A stretch of 64,000 nucleotides of DNA from Trissonchulus latispiculum (GCA_030248195.1 JASAND010021227.1:1-64000), one strand, 5' to 3'. Positions 1 through 10,497 are shown, numbered from the stretch's first letter. Numbers and translations are program-made. Notes: a model not told the origin generated them from the letters alone.

Positions 1-808
1 TTACCGCGGACCAAAAACAAGAATCGTTACCTACTTGTTTTTTTGACTATTTTTCAAAATGGATTGAATTGTTTCCCACTCGTAAGATGGATAGCACCAT
101 TGTTGCAAAACATTTCGTGGAGGATATTGTCTGTAGGCATGGATGTCCACGTACGTTGGTGTCCGACCAAGGCCGTGCTTTCACATCTAGTATGCTTCGT
201 CAGGTAGCCAGACAATTGAGGTGCCGTAAGGTGTCCACGGTTGCTTATCATCCACAGTCCAACGGGTTGGTGGAAAGGGCGATTCGGTCTGTAAAGGGTA
301 TCTTGTCCACATATGCCAACCGTGAGCTACAGATTGGGATTTATATTCGCCTTTTGCTGCTCTGGCATTAAGAACCTGCATCCAATCTTCCACTAAGTTT
401 ACTCCATTTGAGGTAATCTGCCGACAGCCTCGCCTACCGTTAGATACCTCAGTAATTGCCGTGAACAGCGGTGGTAGAAAAACAACACCTCACGAATACA
501 CCAAGAAGTTGGAACGGGGGATGGTTAAAGTATATAAGCAGGTAAAGATGCAGTTGAGTACCGCGCACCTAACCCAAAAACAGCAGTACGATAAAAATTC
601 CAGTTTGCCGACGTTCGCCATTGGCGATAGGGTACTTTTGAAAGCCACAAGGGCAAGGCGAAAGGGGCCTCGGTTTGAACAATGGCAACCAGGCTATGAG
701 ATAAAGCGACAGATATTTTCAGTTATTTATGAACTGAGGGACAGCATTAGTGGAAAGACTTTAAAGGTGCACAGTAACCAAATCATCAAGCATGTGCAGC
801 GGGACTGA
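1..808 (+). pseudogene. Ty3/gypsy integrase remnant (catalytic core and C-terminal domain)
   Basis: Remnant of a retrotransposon integrase, the enzyme that joins element cDNA to host DNA. Seen: an open stretch at 69-371 with SDQGRAF (second catalytic Asp) and YHPQSNGLVER (the Ty3/gypsy signature with the catalytic Glu). The first Asp region (FDYF-like) lies in another frame before base 69. A second open stretch at 461-808 contains GDRVLLKATRARRKGPRF and then SNQIIKHV, matching the GPY/F-type C-terminal domain of gypsy integrases. Bases 372-460 join the two parts only through frame changes, so the copy is dead. The left end is cut by the window. The family call is firm; the lineage within Ty3/gypsy is not. 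Confidence 0.85.
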
Positions 809-1031
809 ATAACGGATGTCAGTATATTTGAGGATGAGTGAACGAGCGATTGAGTCGAATAAATGCTGCTTGTGTCAAAGTTTTAACTCTGCCTGAACGG
901 CGTTCTGAGTGTGTATAAATGTTTGGTTTATGGGAACTTGGCCGGCCAGTATATCTGAACCTGTTTGTGCGTGCATGCATGTGCATGTCTATTTGTTTGT
1001 GTGTGCGTGTATGTGTTTGTGCCAGTTAGAC
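809..1031. other. Short GT-rich spacer between gypsy remnant and viral cassette
   Basis: No gene seen. Contains a GTGTGT/GCATGC-rich run at about 955-1020 directly before the cassette's first plausible ATG at 1032. This could be 5' leader or junction sequence; I see no TIR here. Confidence 0.4.
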
Positions 1032-2040
1032 ATGGATCCCGTTGTTCCATACCGCAGTGATAAGCTCAGTGATAAAGAAATTGAAAACAGTGGACCACTA
1101 TATGCCTACAAATCCTACCTGGAAGTTCTGTTAGTTCAAAAACTAACCACCAACAGATGGCTATGTTTTATAAGGATACAAAGTTTGAAGACTTGAGCTC
1201 AGGATCACTGAAATGGAGAGGAAAACCGTTCATGACAAATAATGGGTTGAACTGCTGGCTCCGTTACACGTGGATCTCTTTAAGCAAGACAGATACATGC
1301 TGAGTGATACTGGACTGATCATAGAACTACATAGAAATGCTGACAAGTTAGCCTTATTAAGTGATGGCACTGAGTATAAAATCAAAGTAGAAGATTTACG
1401 CTGGTATGTTTGGAAGGTGAAACCCCAAGAGTCTCTCAGCTTAGCTATTGAAATGGTTCTTCATAGTAATAATACAGCTAAATATCCAGTGCGCCGCATC
1501 AAGATGGTTACTCGACATATTGCCCCCAAATCACAAACAGTCGTTGAGAATTCTATTTTTGCTGGGCAGTTACCTAGGCGTGTAATCATGGCAATGGTAG
1601 ATTCAGAGGCGTTTAATGGATCATTCACAAAGAACCCTTTCAAATTTGAAACCTGTAAGATTACTGAACTATCGCTGAAATGTGGTGATGAGTACGTTCC
1701 AAAGCATCCTATGAAAATGGACTGGGAAGGCTTCAACTATACGGTTTTTATATGTACCTGTTCGAAGGAATCAATATGACAAACACCGACAGGGCAATTG
1801 ACATCAGCTATACAGACTACAGTAAAGGATATATTATCTTTGTTTTTGATTTAACTGCTGACAGTGTGGATGGAGGTGCAATGGAATTAATTAAAGAGGG
1901 TGATCTATCACTCTACATTCACGTTAAAAGAACCACTCGAGGATCACAAGCATGGTGTTGAAGTTATTATATATGGTGAATTTGATAATCTGATATCTAT
2001 CGATCACAACAGGATCCCATTTTATGACTACTCAATATGA
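1032..2040 (+). pseudogene. F54H12.2-like presumed structural protein of a Polinton/adintovirus-like element, frameshifted
   Basis: Belongs to the family usually annotated in invertebrates as 'uncharacterized protein F54H12.2-like', often found beside virus-type proteases. A capsid role is inference. The gene runs through several frames: 1032-about 1150 (PLYAYKSYLEVLL), about 1157-1265 (AMFYKDTKFEDL), 1270-about 1750 (KYPVRRIKM and FAGQLPRRVIMAMVD, strong family blocks), 1752-about 1945 (DYSKGYIIFVFDLT), then a last segment with IIYGEFDNLISID. The family's N-terminal roughly 90 residues before the YxAYLE block are not evident, so it is N-terminally short as well as frameshifted. The stop at 2038-2040 overlaps the protease ATG at 2037 (ATGA), as in a compact viral gene block. 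A homologous copy lies at 23.76-24.71 kb on the other strand. Confidence 0.8.
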
Positions 2041-2504
2041 ATACTTTGGAAATGTCAGAAACCCTGAATATGGACGTTTTGGCTAAACGATGTTTTCTGG
2101 GTGTTTTTCCTTGCGACAAACTTCCTGAAGTAATTAAGAGACCTGCCTGTGTTGTTCTAAACACTGATACTTCTACAGCACCAGGAGAACATTGGATCGC
2201 TATGTGTTTTGATCAGTATACAGAATACTTTGACAGCTATGGAATGGATCCTATTGAAGAATGCAAAGAGAAATATAAAATTGACAAATACAATTATTAC
2301 TGTTTACAAGATTTTGATACTGTTGTATGTGGTGAGTATTGTATATATTTTTTACACAAAAGGGTGCGGGGGTGGAGATTTGATGAGATCGTAGAGTATT
2401 TAAGGAAGAGAGGAGATAAAAACGATTCAGTTGTCAAGTGTTTTGTTGACAACCTGCGGTTCCGGAAGTGCTCTCCTCTATCTCAACATTGCAAGTGCAG
2501 ATAA
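2037..2504 (+). CDS. Adenain-like (Polinton-type) cysteine protease
   Basis: A 155-codon open frame for a C5/Ulp1-fold cysteine protease of the kind that processes capsid precursors in Polintons and adenovirus-like elements. Visible catalytic set: GEHWIAM (His52), EYFDSYG (Asp66), LQDFD (Gln91, oxyanion hole) and VVCGEYCIYF (Cys98 most likely the nucleophile). Order and spacing match the family, and the length is slightly under the usual 170-210 residues. It is the only uninterrupted gene of the cassette. The start overlaps the preceding stop (ATGA), and the next gene follows at once, its reading frame overlapping this gene's 3' end. The second copy at 23.3-23.7 kb is broken. Catalytic competence is inferred from motifs only. 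Confidence 0.8.
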   Translation: MNTLEMSETLNMDVLAKRCFLGVFPCDKLPEVIKRPACVVLNTDTSTAPGEHWIAMCFDQYTEYFDSYGMDPIEECKEKYKIDKYNYYCLQDFDTVVCGEYCIYFLHKRVRGWRFDEIVEYLRKRGDKNDSVVKCFVDNLRFRKCSPLSQHCKCR

Positions 2505-3004
2505 GAAAGTAGTCAATATAGTCCAGAAAGGAAATCTCAGTTCAAAGGTTAATCTCAAGGAGCTGCCTGATGGGGTATATAATCCTAAAGAGATTTAGCG
2601 GAGCCGTAATTACCATCAACTTATGTAAATTTCTGGTTTTCTCGACTGGTAGCTTTATGTGCATGGGAGCAAAAACAGTAGATGGAGGACTCCAAGCAGG
2701 ACAAGAAATGGCAAGAAAGTTTGGCTTAGCAATCGATCATCAAACAACACTAAACGTTGTTGTATCCCATCATCTTGGGTATGATGTAGACCTATCTGCA
2801 CTCTACAGGTATTTGAGGATGAAGCATGATGTCTGCTATGAACTAGAAATCTACAGTGGTATCCTATGGAAACAAGATGGGGGAACTATTAGACTGTTTT
2901 ATAATGGCAAATTTTTTGTAATTGGTTTATGTAGTAAAATTGATGCATGTAATCTAGCTAGTAATGTATGTATATTATGTCATGGTTTAAAAAATAAAGA
3001 TTAA
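2500..3004 (+). pseudogene. TATA-binding-protein-like protein with one frameshift
   Basis: Resembles TBP, the saddle-shaped DNA-binding factor that nucleates transcription. First repeat: VNIVQKGNLSSKVNL then GVYNPK in the frame starting at 2500. It continues after a one-base frame change near 2570-2590 as RFSGAVITI and FSTGSFMCMGAKT, matching TBP's YNPKRF...AVI and SSGKMVCTGAKS blocks. Second repeat: YELEIYSGILWK, GTIRLFYNGKFFVIGL, then an Ala-rich helix, matching TBP's GLIYR...IFVSGKVVLTGAK. The ordinary TBP core is about 180 residues and this is about 165. No ATG is obvious upstream in the first frame, so the start is unresolved. It lies right behind the protease and 12 bases before a hammerhead motif. 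A homologue lies at 22.78-23.31 kb. Homology is judged by eye. Confidence 0.72.
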
Positions 3005-3015
3005 AAAGAAAAAAA

Positions 3016-3071
3016 CCGTAACGGCAGCCTTAAGCCGTCTGACGAGACCCTTTGGCGGGGGTTGAAACGAT
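3016..3071 (+). ncRNA. Hammerhead ribozyme motif, stem-III-open, just 3' of the TBP-like gene
   Basis: Core CTGACGAG (3039-3046) and GAAAC (3064-3068) are present. Stem I pairs ACGGC (3021-3025) with GCCGT (3034-3038) over an 8-base loop. Stem II pairs GACCC with GGGTT (last pair G-U). Stem III is only 2-3 pairs (CGTA against ACG). The expected cleavage point follows GTA at 3020. All strictly conserved core bases are present, though CUGACGA is less common than CUGAUGA. The short stem III suggests weak activity as a monomer. It sits 12 bases after the TBP-like stop codon. Confidence 0.72.
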
Positions 3072-3079
3072 AAAAGCTA

Positions 3080-4320
3080 TCCGTCTTATATTTATTCAAT
3101 GTCTTATTTGAATTAATTACCTTGACTAGGTGAGAGCAGCTATCTATGGATCTGAGTTGACACAACATTTTCCTCCAGAACCCTCTATTTTCTACTACTA
3201 ATATAAGTTTCTTCAGACTGGGATTCTAAAAGATGTGGGGCAGATACAGAACCCTCCATTTTTTACTACTATTACAAGATTCCGTTGACTGGGTGTTTCT
3301 AGAATTTGGGTCCAGAGTCCTCCTTTTTGTACAAAGATATGATTCTGTCTATTATCTGTCTATTTGGATTATGAACCTAAAACGTGCATTTAACTAAAAG
3401 TTTAAGAAAACCCTCTCACGTTAAATCCTGTATATGTTGTCCAGTAAGGCTGTTTGCTCCAATTTCGTTAATACTTGTTTTGCCATGGACGTGATGTTCT
3501 ATTTATGGTGATCTGCATTGGTTTAACTGTTGTTCTTATTGCTATTAAGGGTGAAATTCTGTTAAGGGCGATTATCTAGGTTAATTTTAATTTCTTGTTT
3601 GTGACCACTGATGCCATGGATGCTACCTCTTCAATTAATGTGACAGAAGATCGTTATACATATTTATACAGCTTGGTCAGCACAATAGTCCTTTCACAAC
3701 AGCTTGACTTAATTTGATATTCTTAATTCACATGCTTTCTCTTGATTTCACCATGTGATGTTGGCGACTCTGCTTAAATTAGGTATATACTTTTCTTATT
3801 TGTCCAAGCAAATTCGTGTTTGTGAGTAATTCACTATTTATAGCAATTAAATTCTTGATAAATTTATCTAAACTGTTAGACTGAATGCGACAGATGGCAA
3901 CTATGTAAATTTTAACTCACATGTGGTCAGTTTGACAGTTCTCAGTTAATATGGTGTTTTGCCGTCACACACTGTCTGGTTTTTCACCAGACGTTCAGGA
4001 TACGCTGAAGGTAAATTTCTTTTTCATCAGGTTTTTATGAGTAATTATTTGGATTTTTTATTGTCATACAAAATATCAGCGATATACAATAAAAGTACAA
4101 TATACTAAAATACCAATAAATACAATTTTTGGTAGTACAGTTACAGTACACAGTGCAAGTACACGAGTACAAATAAAATAGCACTAGCAATAGCGAATAA
4201 AATAACATACAATACCAATGTTTATCAAGTTTAAGGACAATTTATTACACAGGATGTAGCAAGATAGGGTCGTACTCGTAAAACCCTCTGACTTCGTTGT
4301 ATCAACGGTTCAATTGAACC
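3080..4320. other. Unassigned AT-rich DNA
   Basis: No coding frame or RNA gene recognised. The near-duplicate phrases 'cagaaccctc' and 'ttttctactacta' around 3175-3300 suggest a decayed short tandem duplication. Confidence 0.5.
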
Positions 4321-4609
4321 ACCATAGCTCTTTTGCTTGATTCGATGATGGGATATCTTCATCAAACGCTACTTGCATGTAGATGACGTGAATGGGCTTA
4401 CGATACATCGGACAGGTGGGGGCAGTTGTAGTTTGATGCAATCTCTTGTTGTGCAGATGAGGTGATGGCACACGGATAAGATGTTCAGGTCCACTGTGTC
4501 ATAGCAGATCATGCAAAATTTCGTAGGCTCCTAAAAGCATTATGTAAAAATAAGTATAACAAGCTTATTTGCATGAATGGGTTGCCGTTGTCATTTTTCC
4601 TCTTATAAA

Positions 4610-5110
4610 CAAGAAATTTTCCGTTTCCAGTACCACGAAATCCGTAAATTTTCCGGAAATTTCGATTTCAGTTTCGAAATCAGCGTGGTCGAATTACAAT
4701 ATGACCAACTTTTGAAAGGAATCTGAGACAAAAGTTTTTTGGTCCAAAATCCGGGTTTTCGGGAATTCTCGGATTTTCAGTTTTTCGGCCATAACTTTCG
4801 CTAGGCGCATTTCCGGAAAATGTCGCAAGAAGGAAATTATTCAGCTCGACGAACTCTTTCATTTGAGTACCATATCGAGCACTTTCGGAAACATTTTTCA
4901 AAATCCGGAATTTTCCGGGTCCAATATCTCGAAATCCGGAAACTTTTCGGAAATTTCGATTTCATTTTCGAAATCAGCGCTGTCGAATCACCCTATGACC
5001 AACTTTTAAGCAAAATCGGAGACAAAAAATTTTTAAGTTTCCCTTGGTCCTCCCTTACCATTCAAAAAAATTCCGGGATTCGCCATTCCCGGAATCCGGG
5101 AAGTACCGAA
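4610..5110. repeat. Diverged tandem duplication rich in TTTCCGGAA
   Basis: A unit at about 4636-4745 (cgaaatccgtaaattttccg ... tatgaccaacttttg) recurs at about 4929-5040 with small changes. It sits in the intron between the RING exon and the previous exon. CCGG palindromes recur across 4,650-5,120. No coding function seen. Confidence 0.6.
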
Positions 5111-5251
5111 CTGCCCGCGCTTCCGGAAGTACTTTAGGTCACCCCCAACTCCCCCTGAAAATTTCAGCCGGATCGGTCTAGCCAATCAAAAGTTAGAGGG
5201 GGGACAAGAATCCGGAGAGTAATAAATAATAACGGACATACTCAACACAAA

Positions 5252-5282
5252 GGGTTGCCTTTTTGTGAAAAAGCGGCAACCC
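5252..5282. repeat. Short perfect hairpin shared with the centre of the 49.4-kb palindrome
   Basis: GGGTTGCC (5252-5259) and GGCAACCC (5275-5282) enclose a T-run/A-run that can also pair. The same stretch, with one base different, is at the exact middle of the palindromic MITE at 49,361-49,391. Confidence 0.7.
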
Positions 5283-6262
5283 AATAAATAAAATTAAGAT
5301 TAAGATTTTTAATGTTTTAATTTTTTCTAAACTGTAAATAAAATCAGACAACATTATTTTAATCACATTTTACCTGAATGTGTAGCATTACTCTACATTA
5401 TCAAGCTCTCCGAAACATTATAAGTTTTTAATTTCACTGAGCTTACGTTTTCATGACTGCCAGCAACTGCACAAATCTTATCATTTATGTGGCTGTCCTT
5501 AGTTTTCTTCAGGAACTGATCCAGCTGTTTTAAATGCTGGATCATCTGCTCAATCCACATCCACTTTTTTGTATTCGGTGAGATCTGGACCAAGTATTGA
5601 ATCCGACCATTAAAGATTCTCTAAAATCAAAAAATTATTGCTTAGAAAATATATAAACATAGTAAACAGGAAACATATTTATAAGACTATTTTAATTATT
5701 TGTAAAAAAATACTATTTTCTTTTATTTTTATTTTATTATTATGAATTATTTCACTCTGCTAAAATTTAACTGCTATGTTGTTTGTTTATATATTTACCC
5801 TTTTCACTATTTCAACGTTGGGTCGACGTTTGTTTTTTAAGTACGTCGCTAGGATGCCCAGCCCAGGATCCAGGTTTTACATCGGCTCCCATGTTGTCTC
5901 GTCATGATTTTTCCATTTGATGAGGAAAAATCTTCTCTCGTGTCGAAATTCCTAAAACACATTAAATTAACCTGTTTAATAATTGATCATTAATTCTGTT
6001 TATCAGAAATGCTGAAGTTTTGTTATATGTCAATTCACAAATTGTTTCTACTAAATTGTACAAAATTATTATTAAAGATGACATTATAGATTTTTATTAA
6101 ACTTAAATTTAAATTAGATTAAATCTTATAAACAAATTATTACAATTATATAGCTGAAATACCTATTTACTTAAAATTAACTTACATCGTCCAAAATGGC
6201 TTCAATTTCGAAGACTTGGTCCATGAGGTAGAGGTTTAGGTACACCAGACTGGTAAAATTAG

Positions 6263-8286
6263 TGGAGGACAGATACTAATCTTAGTTAATTCTACTGCGC
6301 TTATATACCTTTTTCTGAGCAGTTCTAGACAATGCTAATTGGTTGTGTTTCATTATTAGAATTTGTCGTCTAAACGAAATTTTGGTAATTGCGGGTTTTG
6401 GTGTATGCAGCTTTAGTTTCTTAAACAATGTTTAATGGAATGTAAATAATGTAATATAAATAATAATGTATCTAGATCAATTATATTTGGTTGATTTAGC
6501 TGTAGTATCTATTTTAAAGTTGTAGGTTAATAGAATTTTGGCTTCTTTACATTCAACAGTCTGAATGAAGTCTACTTGGCCTAATTTACTCAAACAAAAA
6601 TTATTCCGATTTGTAAAGGTTCAATGACAAGGTAATGTTGACAATATTGCTAGTTTCTGACTCTTTAGAATATGGGGTTATAATTGGGTCTATCTAAATT
6701 AGGTGCCAAGCAGTATCTTGAATTTATTTTTGATAAGTAATTTCCCATCTGTAACTTATAGTAGCCGTCTGATGAGACCTCCTGGCAGGAGTCGAAACGG
6801 TTAAAAAACATCTGGTAATCCGCAGCTTCCGCAGCCGTTTTGAACTAGACTGAATCCGCAGCCTGGGCTTTTTACACTAGAGATTGCTGCGTATTTTTCC
6901 TCGGAGCCGCCTTTTGCATCAACTTAAATTGTTGTTTTACTATAGTACTTTGTAAAACTAAAATTTCTTGCGCTAACATTTGAGATTTGAGATCGCCTTT
7001 TTGCCATGTACAACTGGCGGGGTTCTAGAGTTCTTAAAAGTCATCGATTTCTTCATTTTCAGTTTTCACCGATATTGTTGGCCTCATGGATCCGCAAAAC
7101 ACGAGTAGTTCCTAAATATTTTCTCCCATGGAAGTGTCACAAGTGATAAGAATTGTAGCTAACTTTATTTCTATTATGCAGGCTTTTAAAGTAATAATTT
7201 CTTTCGCTAAAATTTAGTATTGTACATAGAGCTGAAAAATAGGCATATATTTTCGTAAACTAAGGTTAAAGTGCCTAACTCCTATATTTTACTGTAATCT
7301 CCTGGAAAGTGACGCAGAGTATTAACTAACTAAAGCTTTATAACTTCCTCATTTCTCTGACTTCTTACAAAGCTGTCACTCAAAATCTCAGTTAAAGTTT
7401 TAATAGCTTAGAAATAACTGTTCAGAGAGAACTGCCAAAAGTGAGAGATTTTATGACATTTTGCACTTTTTATGAAACGTCACTAAGAATATTAGTGTCA
7501 AAACCCATGAATCAGTTAATGAGTGTTGCTAACTACAAAGAGTCCCCTCTAAATTTTGGAATATCCTGCGGATATTGCACCATTATTACTGACTAAGCAA
7601 ACAGCTATTCAAGGGCTAGGCGCTCTGCCTTTAGCGTCCAGTCGTCAGTGTTCCCCGAACTTAAGTCAGGTCTGACTTATGAAATGCCTATAATGCCTAT
7701 GTCGCTGTATGCTATTTCCAGTCATACATTGCTACTGATTATTCATGAACAAGATCTATGCCATGTATTTTATCATTAAAGAATTTGCGTTTAAATTTTA
7801 ATTATTGACCCAACTGCGATTCATACCCTGCAATAACAGGTCCGGTTTTGGGATTACCGAATTACTGGGCTAGACTATTACGCTTCCACAAACCCTGCGT
7901 CGGACCTCAACCTGCTACACAAGTTAATAGCCATCCAATGGTCATTCCGACATGTGTTAATCCCATGGAAGAGTTAGGAGATTTGTTCTGCTACTAAATG
8001 TTTGGAACTGTGGGAACTGTGTAGGAGCCATCGGATTGAAACTTTGAATGAATCTAACCTCAACTAGAAAGTGTAAATATCTATGAGCGATCTTTTTGCT
8101 GAGTCAATGATATATATTAATTTTCGAAGTTCACATTAAATTTACTATTTTATTTTGTAAAGAACTAGCCGTTTGCATGCATTAACAAGAGTACAGGCAT
8201 ACTCAATGTATTATCAAGACAAGGCACAAGCCTGACACATTCTCTGCACGCTAACGGCTGACCCCCCGCAAATTGGAACCCTAAAT
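6263..8286. other. Unassigned AT-rich DNA
   Basis: No coding region recognised. It holds a hammerhead-like motif (6,747-6,800) followed by CGCAGCC-rich sequence shared with the 9.6-kb locus. Confidence 0.5.
6747..6800 (+). ncRNA. Hammerhead-like motif with perfect core, stem I degraded
   Basis: CTGATGAG (6769-6776) and CGAAAC (6793-6798) match the hammerhead core exactly. Stem II pairs GAC with GTC and TCCT with AGGA around a GGC loop, with one bulged C. Stem III can pair CTGT (6749-6752) with ACGG (6797-6800). The upstream stem-I strand (ACTTATA) no longer pairs with GCCGT before the core, unlike the 3.0-kb motif, so cleavage is doubtful. No gene adjoins it. Confidence 0.6.
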
Positions 8287-9320
8287 TCCCTGCGCGAATT
8301 AATGATACAACCAATGGCAAAATGTGAAACCATCCTTTGTGCTTCGCAACAATTTGTTTTCCAAAAAATAAAATCTGAGTCATTCAATTTTGGATTAACG
8401 TTATTATTTAAAAAAGCTTTTCAGCTTTATTCCGCAATAATCTCAGCTTTTAAGACATTTGATAACTGAGTCTACACTGCGTCTATATATTTCATCCTAT
8501 TCAATTGCAATACCTCAATAATAAATTCACATCTGTACATTACCAGCAGGGATTTTATCAACTGTTAGAATGAAGGGGGCTTGTGTTTCTTAGCCTCATA
8601 GGTTTGAAAGGTTGTCAACAGTAATACTATATACGTTATCGAAATCAACAAATAGCAAATGTGTGAGAAAGTGACCGACTTTGTTATTAGTTTCACTTGA
8701 CCCTAATCACTGAAATTGCTTTTGTCAAATTTTGAAAGGATATTTAGGCAGTTAAAAGATGTTTCGGATAAAAGTAATAGAAAGAACACAAGTTCATTGA
8801 ATCTTGTAATGTCAGAAAAAACTCAGTACAGGGTATGGTATGGTTTTACTTTTTATGATTAAAGTGGAGGTGAAGGCTAAGGCCTAGTATAACATTTCGT
8901 TGGAATTCAAGTTTTAACTTTTTGAAGTTTGACCTCTGTAAAGGTATGTAGGACTGGGATTTGGCATTGTGGCATTGGCTTAACTTCTTGGATTTATTTA
9001 ATACTGCCTTATTTAGTTCGAAATACTGACATATGTGAAACATTAAGAGCTATAGAATTCAAGAAGTGCTGCATTTTAGTTCAGATCTTATTTTATTTAT
9101 CTTATTTTAGTTCAGATCAAAGGAGAAACTTATTTGCCGTTTAGATCCGAAATTAGGTAATAATACGTATTAATACATGTTGCATAAATTACCTTCATAT
9201 TACTACAGTAGCATACTAACAGCACAATATCACTCCATAGCGTGGAGATACATACCAATACATAACAGCATTACTACAGTAGCATAGTAATCTATATTAG
9301 TACATACAGTACCACACCCT
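8287..9320. repeat. Noncoding repeat family, copy 1 (second copy 46,124-47,100)
   Basis: Long collinear similarity in the same orientation to 46,124-47,100, beginning at CCCTGCGCGAATTAA and including TTAGTTTCACTTGACCCTAA and AGTACATACAGT. No convincing ORF. Likely part of an unidentified transposon. Confidence 0.75.
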
Positions 9321-9404
9321 TTAGCCCTGATTCTTAAAGATTCCATACCATAGTAAATAAATTATGCATTGATAGTTTATGGTTCTCTCGAAATATACAT
9401 TATA

Positions 9405-9520
9405 CTTACATTATACATTATATGTATATTATGTGTATGTATGTATTCATGTATGTGTATATATATATATATATAACATTATACATTATACTAATATATA
9501 TTATACATTAATAAAATCTT
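9405..9520. repeat. AT/GT low-complexity tract
   Basis: Runs of ATTATACATTATA, GTATGTATGT and (TA)n, partly self-complementary. No gene. Confidence 0.7.
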
Positions 9521-9612
9521 AATCATATAAGCGAGGTGCTAGACCATATATAAAATATGTGGCAAATTAGTTTCACTTAATTTGAGTAAGAAAACTTTTT
9601 CTTCTATGAAAC

Positions 9613-9662
9613 CCGTAACGGCAGCCTAGCCATCTGATGAGGTGCTTTGGCAGGGAGAAAAC
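9613..9662 (+). ncRNA. Decayed hammerhead-like motif
   Basis: Starts CCGTAACGGCAGCCT like the 3.0-kb motif and has the core CTGATGAG (9634-9641). Stem I (ACGGC with GCCAT) has one mismatch. Stem II and the GAAAC side are damaged (AGAAAAC), so it is probably inactive. Downstream (9,672-9,706) it shares a CGCAGCCT ... TTACACTA box with the 6.75-kb locus. Confidence 0.5.
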
Positions 9663-9952
9663 ATTTAATAATACGCAGCCTAGGCATTTACACTAAAGAT
9701 ATCTGCGAACCTGTCCTCTGACCGGCCGTTTAAATGTATTGGCAACCAACTGGACGTCCCGCTATTGTCCTTCAATAATCATTTTTGCATCCACTAACGG
9801 AATGGCGAAGTATTAACACTACCTGTTTTGCGTTAACACTATATTAGGATAGTCTTCCCACTTAATGATAAATACCTAATATCCAATGTTTGGGGCTTAT
9901 GATTGCATTGTTATGCTATTTGTATGGAACAACTTAGTCATTTAGTCTACAG

Positions 9953-10233
9953 TAGTGTTTGAGGCCGGCCGGAGTTTCACCGGCCGGCTGCCGGCCGGCC
10001 GGCTACCGGCGTAGAGCAGTTTGCAGTGCAGTTATTATAACTGCTAAGATATTTATTTTCGGATATTATCTTAGAAAAATAGCACAGCATAACATAAAAT
10101 AGTTGCAAAAACTAGATTTGGAGTCCATTTTAAGCTTAGTTGCTTTATTTTGTAAATTTCTGATTGTATCCCAGCCAGCGGCCGGCCGGCGAGCAAAAGT
10201 CGTCGGCCGGCCGCCGGCCGGCCTCAAACACTG
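9953..10233. mobile_element. hAT-type MITE with 8-bp target duplication
   Basis: A 281-bp element flanked by GTCTACAG at 9945-9952 and 10234-10241 (8 bp, typical of hAT). Terminal inverted repeats: AGTGTTTGAGGCCGGCCGG on the left after one mismatch, CAGTGTTTGAGGCCGGCCGG on the right. Ends are GC-rich (GGCCGG repeated), the middle AT-rich, and there is no transposase, so it is non-autonomous. Confidence 0.85.
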
Positions 10234-10497
10234 GTCTACAGTACCTTGAGATAAGGATGTTTTGATTAACGAAATCAACGAAAAACTATGTTAAATTGCA
10301 ACATTCTGTTTTAAAAGATTATGTCGAATTTTTTCTTGCTTGTATTATGAAATGATGTTTCAAAGATTTGAGCATTTCCTGACACATGCAAGACGTGGTC
10401 ATGGTATAATTTGAAGTTGTATCTGTGGCAGTCAAACTTTGTGCTTTAGTACAGGTTTCACTTAGATACTGAACCAATTGTTGCACCTAAGGGTAGG

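Larger units (their letters stand above)
4330..6262 (-). pseudogene. Chromodomain plus RING-finger gene, spliced, broken
   Basis: Reading the minus strand: an exon ends at 6185 with MDQVFEIEAILDD before GTAAGT; the next exon (about 5952-5813, after TTTTAG) reads RRFFLIKWKNHDETTWEP, a chromodomain, with an in-frame TAA where the family has an acidic residue. A third exon (about 5621-5400) begins RIFNGRIQYLVQI, resembling a second chromo or chromo-shadow unit, and continues LKQLDQFLKKTKDSHIND. A fourth (about 4530-4340) holds a C3HC4 RING: CMIC, then CHHLIC, then CPMY with the last Cys lost and a frame change before it. Chromodomains bind methylated histone tails and RINGs usually confer ubiquitin ligase activity; the combination here suggests a chromatin-directed ligase, which is inference. 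A second decayed copy lies at 47.0-48.8 kb. It may belong to an unrecognised element. Confidence 0.6.

Noticed and set aside
8929..9144. Short open frame in the 8.3-9.3 kb repeat as a gene
   Set aside because: The second copy at 46.8 kb does not preserve the frame.
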